The notes under the pieces are model-generated. The model ran no database searches. It was not told the DNA's origin and worked only from the letters and a program-made list of their open reading frames with translations. Shown one piece after another: positions 34,955 through 41,511 of a DNA stretch of 64,000 nucleotides (the first letter of the stretch is position 1; every line of letters starts with the position of its first letter). The stretch spans positions 5,305,739 to 5,369,738 of the forward strand of contig OX638377.1 in assembly GCA_951813615.1 (NCBI GenBank), given 5' to 3'. The DNA comes from an uncultured Latescibacterota bacterium. Lineage in GTDB: Bacteria; Latescibacterota; UBA2968; UBA8231. The position numbers and the translations under genes are program-made.

Positions 34955-35005
34955 TTTCACACGGCTACCAACTCTGGGTAGTCCGGCCCTTGGAGAACTT
35001 CGCCC
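34955..35005. repeat. 51-bp direct repeat, right copy (phyH 3' end)
   Basis: Partner of 33614-33664 with one mismatch. It overlaps the last 16 codons and stop of the phyH gene. The 216 bases between the protease start and this copy (34739-34954) hold no convincing gene. Confidence 0.9.
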
Positions 35006-35763
35006 ACGCCTACAGTTTCGACATTGCCCATGCGCTTGTTCCAATTGTCGCCCAAGCGACGGGTGTAGCCGGGCATGAGGTGCATGATGTAGCTGCGCCG
35101 TGGGTTGTCGGTCTTGTTGCCGTACGAGCCGTGGAAAGTGCGGCAGTGGTGGAAGTGGCAGTGCCCGGCTTTGACCTCGCAGGGCATGGGCGTCAGGTCG
35201 GCCCCGGCGGGGATCCCCTCCTGTTGCAGCAGCCAGTGCGGGTCGTCAACTACGGCGTCTTCGCGGTTATAGCGCATCGACCATTGGTGGCTGCCGGGGA
35301 TGACGTGCATGCAGCCGTTATCGACGGTGGCGTCGTCTAGGGCGATCCAGCAGGTGCCCATATCGGCTGGGCCAACGTGATTCCAAAAGGTGTAGTCTTG
35401 ATGCCAAGCCAAGGCGGTTTCCGCGTCGTAAGCTGGCTTGTAGATCATTTGGTCTTCCCACATACGCACCGGGCCGGACATGAGCTGGTGTGCCAGGGCG
35501 CTGATGGTCGAGTTGCCGATGAGGGCGGCAAAGGTCGGGTCGCGGCGGAAGATGTTGACCACTTTGACCGAGGGCAGTTGGCCCTTGGCTCGGGACTGCT
35601 CGACGGTTTCGCCCATCAGGTGTTTGGGGAAGGGGATGCGGCCGTGGAGAATGTCGTCGATGCGTTCTTTGAGTGCGCTGATCTGCTCGTCGGATAAGAC
35701 GCGCGGGCCGGACAAGTAGCCTTGGGTTTTGTAGTGTTCGATTTGGGCGTCGGTGAAAAGCAT
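34957..35763 (-). CDS. PhyH-family Fe(II)/2-oxoglutarate dioxygenase
   Basis: 268 residues; the ATG at 35763 has GGAG eight bases ahead, so the longer TTG frame is rejected. The iron ligands are H121-x-D123 (AWHQDYTF) and H211 (TFHGSYG), and the 2-oxoglutarate Arg is near 222 (NPRRSYIMH). It is full length. Fragments of a gene like it lie on both sides: its 3' end is repeated at 33614-33664 and its 5' end at 38253-38330. It is divergent from an amidohydrolase gene. Confidence 0.9.
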   Translation of the reverse strand: MLFTDAQIEHYKTQGYLSGPRVLSDEQISALKERIDDILHGRIPFPKHLMGETVEQSRAKGQLPSVKVVNIFRRDPTFAALIGNSTISALAHQLMSGPVRMWEDQMIYKPAYDAETALAWHQDYTFWNHVGPADMGTCWIALDDATVDNGCMHVIPGSHQWSMRYNREDAVVDDPHWLLQQEGIPAGADLTPMPCEVKAGHCHFHHCRTFHGSYGNKTDNPRRSYIMHLMPGYTRRLGDNWNKRMGNVETVGVGEVLQGPDYPELVAV

Positions 35764-35870
35764 GGTAGGTTCTCCAGTGCAGGACGGGCCTCTATATTGG
35801 GTAGGCCCCGCGAAGAATATGAGACGAATTTGAGCGATGCACAATTTGAGCGCGACAACGGAGATAAACT

Positions 35871-37133
35871 ATGTCTGAAATGAATTCACAGACGGTACTG
35901 ATTCGCCCGGGACTACTCGCCGATGGCCTCGGCGGCAGTGCCAAGGCCGGGCAGGCGGTATTCGTACGAGATGGCACCATCGCCGCGGTCGGGCCATTGG
36001 CACAGGTCGAAAAACAGACGCCTCCCGATACCTCGACCATTGATTTGAACGGCTGCTGCCTCACCCCCGGTCTCATCGACGGCCATACCCACCTCAGCCT
36101 GCCGGGAGACGGTCGCCGCTACGACCTGACCTTCCTCGAAAGCGACGAGACCATGGTGCTGATCGGGGCCATGAATATGCGCAAGCACCTGCGTGCCGGC
36201 ATCACCACCTTGTGCGAGCACGGTGCCCGCAACAAGGTCGGTTTCATCCTCAAGCAAGGTCTGCAACACGGATACATCTCCGGACCGCGGCTGCTCGTCA
36301 GCGGTCGCCCGATCACCTGCACGGAGGGCCACTTCCACATGTGCAACGAGGTCGCCGACGGAGTGGAAGAGATCCGCCGCTCCGTGCGTCGGCTCGTGCA
36401 CGAGGGGGCCGACTACATCAAGGTAATGGCCTCCGGTGGAGGGACGAGCGGCACGATTCCGGGGTTGGCCTCCTATTCGACGGAAGAGTTGCAGGCCCTG
36501 GTGGGCGAGGCGCGTCAGTTTCACCGCCTCACTGTCGCCCATTGCCGCGCCACGCAGTCGATGGTGCGGGCCGTTGAGGCCGGCATTGACCTGATCGAAC
36601 ACGTCGAGTTCCTCGAGCCGGACCACGTGATGCGCTTTGACCCGAAGGTAGCCGAGATGTTGGCCGAATCCGGCATCTGGCTGAGCCCCACATTGCAGGC
36701 ATGGACCAACTACCCGGATATGGTGCGCCTGCGCAAGCTGCGCGACGCGGGAACTATGGGTGCCAAAGAGGAGGCAGCGCTCACCCATCTCGAACAACGA
36801 GCGGAGAAGCGGCTGGACGTGATGCGGAAGATGCTCGACTACTGCCTGAAGGAGCGCGTGGTGCCCGGCACGGACTCAGGAGTGGGCAGCCTCGAATTCG
36901 GCCACTTAGACTACGACCTTCAGTTGCTGGTCGAATGCGGCTTCACCCCGGCTGAAGCCCTCGTCGCGGCGACCCGGATCTCGGCCGAGGCGTTCGGCAT
37001 TGCCGATGAGGTGGGGACCATTGAGGTCGGCAAAGCTGCGGACCTGGCCGCCTTTGCGGGCGATCCGACGGCAGACGTGGCCGCCTTCAGCGACGTCAAG
37101 ATGGTTTTCCAGGCCGGGGTGAGCGTTCGATAG
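35871..37133 (+). CDS. amidohydrolase-superfamily hydrolase (imidazolonepropionase/prolidase-like)
   Basis: 420 residues with GGAG upstream. Metal ligands and motifs of the superfamily are present: GLIDGHTHLSLPGD (HxH), YIKVMASGG (bridging Lys), TVAHCRA (His), LIEHVEF (His) and VPGTDSGVG (Asp). The ends form the small beta-sandwich (AVFVRDGTIAAVG and GKAADLAAFAGDP). It hydrolyses an amide or cyclic amide. It is followed 22 bases later by an N-acylamino-acid racemase-like gene, so the pair may process N-acyl amino acids or dipeptides. Confidence 0.92.
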   Translation: MSEMNSQTVLIRPGLLADGLGGSAKAGQAVFVRDGTIAAVGPLAQVEKQTPPDTSTIDLNGCCLTPGLIDGHTHLSLPGDGRRYDLTFLESDETMVLIGAMNMRKHLRAGITTLCEHGARNKVGFILKQGLQHGYISGPRLLVSGRPITCTEGHFHMCNEVADGVEEIRRSVRRLVHEGADYIKVMASGGGTSGTIPGLASYSTEELQALVGEARQFHRLTVAHCRATQSMVRAVEAGIDLIEHVEFLEPDHVMRFDPKVAEMLAESGIWLSPTLQAWTNYPDMVRLRKLRDAGTMGAKEEAALTHLEQRAEKRLDVMRKMLDYCLKERVVPGTDSGVGSLEFGHLDYDLQLLVECGFTPAEALVAATRISAEAFGIADEVGTIEVGKAADLAAFAGDPTADVAAFSDVKMVFQAGVSVR

Positions 37134-37155
37134 TCCGCACAGCGGGAGGCGATAG

Positions 37156-38265
37156 ATGCGAATCGACAGACTCGACGTGTACTACGTGGTGATGCCGCTT
37201 ATCTATCCCTGGCGCACAGCGTATGGGGAAGATGCCGACATCCACTCGGTGCTCGTCAAGCTGACCAGCGGCGAGCACGAAGCTTGGTCGGAGAGCACCC
37301 CCTTCTTCGCGCCCACCTATCTCAACGAGAGCGCCGGGTCCGCGTTCTACCACGTCTCCGAGGTGATGGGGCCTTGGGTCGTGGGGCGCGAGTACGACAC
37401 GGCCGCGGAGCTAAACCAGCGGCTGGCGATTTTCAAGGGCAATAGCTTTGCCAAGGCGGCCGTGGAGATCGGCTGGTGGACGCTGCAGAGCCGCATCACC
37501 GGCACCCCCCTGCACCGGCTTCTCGGCGGCCAGACCCGCGACGTGGTGGCCGGCGCTGACTTCGGCATCCAGGACTCCTACGACATGCTCCTCGGGAACA
37601 TCGAGAAGGCCATCGACGCTGGATTCCCGCGCATCAAGCTAAAAGTGGCCCCGGGCTGGGATTTGGAAATGCTACAAATCGCGACCAGCACCTTCCCCGA
37701 CACCACTTTCCACATCGACTGCAATTCCGGGTACACCCTCGACGATCTGCCGTTTTTCAAGGCCATCGACGGCATGGGGCTCGCCTTTATCGAGCAGCCA
37801 CTTGCGTACAACGACCTGCTCGACCACGCCGAACTCGCGAGACAGATTGGTACACCCATCTGTCTCGACGAGAGCATCGTCGATCCGCGCACCGCCGAGC
37901 AGGCGCTGCGCATCGGCGCTTGTCGCTACATCAACATCAAGCCGGGAAGGATCGGCGGCTTGACTAACGCCCTCGCCGTGCACGATATGGCCAGGGACGC
38001 CGGCGTGCCGGTGTGGGTCGGGGGGATGCTCGAAAGCGCTCTCGGGGGATCGATCTGCGTGGAACTGGCGACGCTGGAGAACTTCACCTACCCGGGCGAC
38101 CTGTTCCCCTCTTCCCGCTTCTACCGCCGCGACCTGTCGCAACCGCCCTTGGAGCTGGCCGAGGGGTGCGTCTTCAAGCCCTCGACCGGCGATCTGCCGA
38201 CGCCAGACGTCGGGCTGCTGGCGGCGCAGACCTTGCGCTGGAAGACGGTCACGCCGGACAGATAG
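37156..38265 (+). CDS. enolase-superfamily o-succinylbenzoate synthase/N-acylamino acid racemase-like enzyme
   Basis: 369 residues with GGGAGG upstream. The active-site set is complete and evenly spaced: K161 and K163 (RIKLKV), D188 (HIDCN), E213 (FIEQP), D238 (CLDES) and K262 (NIKPGR). This spacing matches the OSBS/NSAR subgroup. No other menaquinone genes lie near and an amidohydrolase precedes it, so a racemase role in N-acyl amino acid turnover is more likely than menC. The last codons and stop fall inside the remnant of a phyH gene on the other strand, so the C-terminus may have been altered by recombination. Confidence 0.88.
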   Translation: MRIDRLDVYYVVMPLIYPWRTAYGEDADIHSVLVKLTSGEHEAWSESTPFFAPTYLNESAGSAFYHVSEVMGPWVVGREYDTAAELNQRLAIFKGNSFAKAAVEIGWWTLQSRITGTPLHRLLGGQTRDVVAGADFGIQDSYDMLLGNIEKAIDAGFPRIKLKVAPGWDLEMLQIATSTFPDTTFHIDCNSGYTLDDLPFFKAIDGMGLAFIEQPLAYNDLLDHAELARQIGTPICLDESIVDPRTAEQALRIGACRYINIKPGRIGGLTNALAVHDMARDAGVPVWVGGMLESALGGSICVELATLENFTYPGDLFPSSRFYRRDLSQPPLELAEGCVFKPSTGDLPTPDVGLLAAQTLRWKTVTPDR

Positions 38266-38330
38266 CCTTGGGTTTTGTAGTGTTCGATCTGAGCGTCGGT
38301 GAAAGGCATGGTAGGTTCTCCTGTGTGAGG
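38253..38330 (-). pseudogene. 5' remnant of a phyH gene
   Basis: On the minus strand an ATG at 38309, preceded by the same AGGAGAACCTACC leader as the intact phyH gene, encodes MPFTDAQIEHYKTQGYLSG and then loses similarity. About 78 bases are roughly 90% identical to 35707-35784. Only the leader and the first 19 or so codons survive; the rest is replaced by the end of the racemase-like gene. Confidence 0.75.
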
Positions 38331-38394
38331 GAGAGATTGGCCAACCGGGAATATCTTTGCGTTGTTCTTCGGCATTTCAGCAGATCGCTCTTAT

Positions 38395-40464
38395 CTACAA
38401 CAGTGCGTTGAGATCCTTGAAGGCCTGCTCAAATCGATCAAGCTCCTGTTCACTCAATTCATTCTCAAGACAGCCGATGTTTTCGCTCAAGTAGCGAGCG
38501 GGCCGAAAGTGATTGAAGGTCTCTTTATTGGGAAGGGGATTACTTTTCAGATATTCTTCGAGCCGACGTAGTATTCGAGGATGCCCGCTAGACAGGTCAG
38601 TCAAGCTGATAGAGACCCCAAACGCTCCCTTCACCAATTTCAGATAAAACTCAGGTTCGAACATATCCTCGATATCGGCTTCGGATCCTTGAGCATAATC
38701 TGCATAGGTTCGAACATTACTCTTCTTCAGCAGCTTTCTTTTGTAGAGGTCTTCGATCTTCTGCTGATCCTTCTTCTGGTAATCGATAAGAACGGCAAGG
38801 TTCAGATTGGTCTGAGCACCGATCATAGCAACAAAAGTGGGTACCTTGTCAGCCCCACCAACAGGGGTGATCGTCCAGTCGCTACTTAGCCCCTCTTTTC
38901 CATTATCCTGAAGAATGGAAGAAATGGTCTGAATGTATAGAAGGTCCGAGACTCCTTCGACAACTAGGCAGTTTGGGCCAACGAAGAGCGTTTGATAGAT
39001 CTCGTAACCGAGGGCACCCTGAAGAGGAAATAGACTATCCGGTGTTGCGTCGAGAACCTCGGTAATGACCTTGGTCCCTTCTTGTTCCTCAGACAGATTG
39101 TCTGAGTCGGATTCGATTCCTAGGTCTTGGACGATGCGGACACGATCAAATCGGGTTGGGTCAACCATGAACGGTGAATGGGTAGTATAGATGAGTTGGT
39201 GATGAGGTTTGAGTTCCTCTTCAAAGTAGCGAAGCAGGTCTGCTTGGGCCTTGGCATGGAGAGAGAGGCCCGGTTCATCCAGAAGGAGGATGATGTTTTC
39301 ATCTTTTTTACGAGAATACCAAGCGAGAAAAGAAAAAAACCAGACGAAGCCACGGGAGCGGGTACCAAGCGCCGTGCTTACCATGTGTCTCGTGTCGTGT
39401 ACACGTCCCCAAATGTTCATACCTGAAGTCATACCGTCCGGATCTCTAGGTCGTCCTAGGCGAATGTCGAACTTCATACGAAGATGTCGGTTCTGAGACC
39501 AGTAAGTGAGTACCCTCTTGGTAAGTCGGTTCTCGGCGGCCTCGAGTCTTGAGATTAGGTCTTCCGTCTCATCCGGATCAGTGAGTTGGTCGAGCTTGAG
39601 ACCTGCGAGTTTGATTAGGCCCAAGAGCGGATGATCCGAATCCTTAAGATTGCGATTGGCTACGCGCTGCTTGAGGGCATCGACATTATCCTGACCTTCC
39701 ATCTGGTAATACTCATCGAAGTAAAGGAACTTCGGAATTCGGTCATCGAGGATACGGTCGTAAGCGATGCCAGAAACATCTTGCTCGGAAACCTCCTGAA
39801 GCGTGAGCATTAGCTCCTGCATATTTTCGTCCTGTTGGAGTTCATCATTTTCGTCCTGTTGGAGTTCATCATCTTCGTCCTGTTGGAGTCCATCATCTTC
39901 GTCCTGTTGGAGTCCATCATCTTCGTCCTGTTGGAGTTTATCAAGAGCCTTTACCATTTCTTCGATTGTATTCAGATCAAGCAGCTTATTGATGAGCGTT
40001 TGGGAAAGGCCGGAAGCCTCGACGAGATGCTTTATAGCTGCTTCTTTGTCCATATTTAGGCCGCTGAATGTGAATTCATCTTCACCTTCATCTTCATCTG
40101 AATATCCTTTATGGAGTGTCAGAGTCGGTGTTTCGTCTTGGAAACATTGAGGTCCAAAGACTTCTTGGATTGCGGTGATGTCTTCAGGTTCCAATGCGTA
40201 TGTGGCTTGTATGACAGTTATCGGCTCTCGGCGTCCAGCTTCAACATCGTCCTTGTATTCGCTCACTGCTCGCCGCGGATAATCGCGCGTGACATCAAAA
40301 CTGCCATACTTATCAATAATGGGATTCAAGCGGTATAGAGCCTTCAATAGTGCAGTCTTGCCCGCTTCATTCTTACCAACTAAGCACGTGACATCACCGA
40401 TGTCGAACTCGGTCGAGTCCCAAATGCTCTGGAATCCTGTAATGCGTACTTTAGTAAGTTTCAT
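38395..40464 (-). CDS. OLD-family ATP-dependent nuclease (AAA + TOPRIM)
   Basis: 689 residues from the ATG at 40464, which has GGAGG five bases ahead. The Walker A is GKNEAGKT at 30-37. A Walker B with LLLDEPGLSLH follows in the second half of the ATPase, along with TTHSPFMVDP (H-loop). The TOPRIM nuclease domain has CLVVEGVSDLLY and AVLIDYQKKD. The ATPase is interrupted near residues 195-235 by five tandem LQQDExDx units. No UvrD-type helicase lies beside it, so it resembles a stand-alone (class 1) OLD nuclease rather than Gabija. The likely role is phage or plasmid defence. It lies in AT-richer DNA with a truncated gene upstream. Confidence 0.9.
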   Translation of the reverse strand: MKLTKVRITGFQSIWDSTEFDIGDVTCLVGKNEAGKTALLKALYRLNPIIDKYGSFDVTRDYPRRAVSEYKDDVEAGRREPITVIQATYALEPEDITAIQEVFGPQCFQDETPTLTLHKGYSDEDEGEDEFTFSGLNMDKEAAIKHLVEASGLSQTLINKLLDLNTIEEMVKALDKLQQDEDDGLQQDEDDGLQQDEDDELQQDENDELQQDENMQELMLTLQEVSEQDVSGIAYDRILDDRIPKFLYFDEYYQMEGQDNVDALKQRVANRNLKDSDHPLLGLIKLAGLKLDQLTDPDETEDLISRLEAAENRLTKRVLTYWSQNRHLRMKFDIRLGRPRDPDGMTSGMNIWGRVHDTRHMVSTALGTRSRGFVWFFSFLAWYSRKKDENIILLLDEPGLSLHAKAQADLLRYFEEELKPHHQLIYTTHSPFMVDPTRFDRVRIVQDLGIESDSDNLSEEQEGTKVITEVLDATPDSLFPLQGALGYEIYQTLFVGPNCLVVEGVSDLLYIQTISSILQDNGKEGLSSDWTITPVGGADKVPTFVAMIGAQTNLNLAVLIDYQKKDQQKIEDLYKRKLLKKSNVRTYADYAQGSEADIEDMFEPEFYLKLVKGAFGVSISLTDLSSGHPRILRRLEEYLKSNPLPNKETFNHFRPARYLSENIGCLENELSEQELDRFEQAFKDLNALL
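39827..39942. repeat. in-frame 24-bp tandem repeat inside the OLD nuclease gene
   Basis: Units start at 39827, 39851, 39875, 39899 and 39923, four full and a fifth partial, each beginning tcgtcctgttggag. They encode the LQQDE(D/N)D(G/E) units. The period is a multiple of three, so copy number can change without breaking the frame. Confidence 0.95.
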
Positions 40465-40517
40465 CGTCCCTCCGTTAGATTGCAAGTGCGTTTTGCACAA
40501 TGCACGTTTGGTATATG

Positions 40518-40790
40518 TCAGTCCTGACCATCATCGATCAGTCCGAGTTCTCGTAGCGGTTCCAAGACGCCGTACTCCAGCGTGTTCTTGTCGAACCCGC
40601 TTTTTGGTTTCGCCCTAGCACTGATGGAGACCTCCCCCGACAAGTCTGCGAGATTGGCGAGGGCGTTCCAGGCGTGGAATAGGGCTTGGCTGTCGGCAGT
40701 GAATGAGAAAGCGACTTCACGCTCATCCTCGACATCAGGCGACGCATCGACAGAATCGGTAGTTTCTTGGGATTCACTTGCTCCGCAGAG
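40518..40790 (-). pseudogene. 3' fragment of a gene upstream of the OLD nuclease
   Basis: A 90-codon open frame ends in TGA at 40518, 53 bases ahead of the OLD start. It has protein-like composition (EVAFSFTADSQALFHAWNAL, LADLSGEVSISARAKPKSGF, YGVLEPLRELGLIDDGQD) but no start codon of any common kind before the stop at 40793. It looks like the tail of a gene cut at about 40790, probably once the first gene of a two-gene unit with the nuclease. The family is not recognised. Confidence 0.5.
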
Positions 40791-40816
40791 CTAAATAGGG
40801 AAAACCCACCCAGAAA

Positions 40817-40851
40817 AGCCCCTCGCCACTAGATCTAAGTGGTGAGGGGCT
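40817..40851 (-). terminator. intrinsic terminator for the two small genes
   Basis: A 14-base stem with one G-T pair (40817-40830 with 40838-40851) and a seven-base loop lies 17 bases after the stop of the small gene at 40869. On the minus strand TTT follows the stem. Confidence 0.75.
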
Positions 40852-40868
40852 AAGAGGGAGGGGAGAGA

Positions 40869-41081
40869 TTATTTGCAAATGTACTTAAATATGCCTGCGA
40901 ATACTCCAATAGTAGTTATAATGGTAGGGGTAAGCCATATAAGTATACCCAGTTTTAGTTTGTTTATATCGTCCTTTGTGGCTAAATGTTGTAGTTGCCC
41001 CTCTAGGTTACTCAGGCGGCCCTCGGTCTTGACCATGACGTTGACGCCTTCTTTGAAAAACCAACTATCTGTGTCAGGCAT
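40869..41081 (-). CDS. small membrane-anchored coiled-coil protein (XhlA-like)
   Basis: 70 residues. A polar, coiled-coil-like N-terminal half (VKTEGRLSNLEGQLQHLATKD) is followed by one membrane helix (LGILIWLTPTIITTIGVFAGIF) and a short basic end. This layout is like the XhlA/hemolysin-type accessory proteins of phage holin systems, though the match is by architecture only. It overlaps the upstream small gene by eight bases and ends before a strong terminator. The DNA is AT-rich. Confidence 0.65.
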   Translation of the reverse strand: MPDTDSWFFKEGVNVMVKTEGRLSNLEGQLQHLATKDDINKLKLGILIWLTPTIITTIGVFAGIFKYICK

Positions 41082-41322
41082 ATTCCGTCACCTCTATATG
41101 CTTCTTAATCTTGTTTAGATAGGACTTCATAAGATCAACCATCTTAGACGCCTGTTCCTGCTTTATGTTTGATTGAGAGTCATAATTAACCTTGTCAAGA
41201 TTCTCAATCATGTTTTCTATGGCGCTAGGGCCTTGCTGAGCAACGCACATAGATATCATAAAAACCAAGGTGTCTATCGCAGCCTCGCTTTGCTCTCTGA
41301 TAATATCTAGGTCTTTGTCCAT
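41074..41322 (-). CDS. small helical protein of unknown function
   Basis: 82 residues with AAGGAG ahead of the ATG. It is predicted helical and mixed-charge (MDKDLDIIREQSEAAIDTLV, then MKSYLNKIKKHIEVTEYA) with no signal peptide. It is not recognised. It is the first gene of a two-gene unit with the XhlA-like protein and shares its AT-rich composition, so both were probably acquired together. Confidence 0.65.
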   Translation of the reverse strand: MDKDLDIIREQSEAAIDTLVFMISMCVAQQGPSAIENMIENLDKVNYDSQSNIKQEQASKMVDLMKSYLNKIKKHIEVTEYA

Positions 41323-41376
41323 GATTTTCTCCTTCGTCTATGAAAGAAATGACCACTATTTAATATCTTCTGTCAA
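41323..41376 (-). promoter_or_regulatory. leader with candidate -35 box for the two small genes
   Basis: An exact TTGACA is present on the minus strand at 41376-41371, about 50 bases before the start at 41322. The -10 that should follow at 17 bases is poor. The DNA from here to 41485 is AT-rich and holds no gene. Confidence 0.35.
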
Positions 41377-41485
41377 GCCAAAAACGGAATAAATTGCCGA
41401 ACAATCAGTTAAAAGAAGAAAATGACATAAGTATATTATTTACAAATATTTATTCCATATTAGATACTCAGGTATATAATTCCCC

Positions 41486-41511
41486 AAAAAAGCCGCTTAG
41501 GTCGCCAGCGG
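41486..41511 (-). terminator. possible terminator of the PLP enzyme gene
   Basis: On the minus strand CCGCT and AGCGG can pair around nine bases that include the stop codon region, and six T residues follow after one base. The stem is short. Confidence 0.4.

Noticed and set aside
34806..35078. 90-codon plus-strand gene between the protease and phyH
   Set aside because: It runs antisense into the phyH 3' end and lacks a ribosome binding site; only its first 48 codons lie in otherwise empty DNA.
37156..38265. menC of menaquinone biosynthesis
   Set aside because: Residues fit OSBS as well as racemase, but no other men genes are near and an amidohydrolase precedes it, so no gene symbol is given.
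39827..39942. CRISPR-like array
   Set aside because: The 24-base units are contiguous without spacers and are in-frame coding repeats in the OLD nuclease.
38395..40464. Gabija system (GajA)
   Set aside because: The AAA-TOPRIM architecture fits, but no UvrD-type helicase gene is adjacent on either side.
40538..40777. 79-codon minus-strand gene starting at GTG
   Set aside because: Its composition is shadow-like; the adjacent frame (40518-40790) has more natural protein sequence and a better C-terminus.
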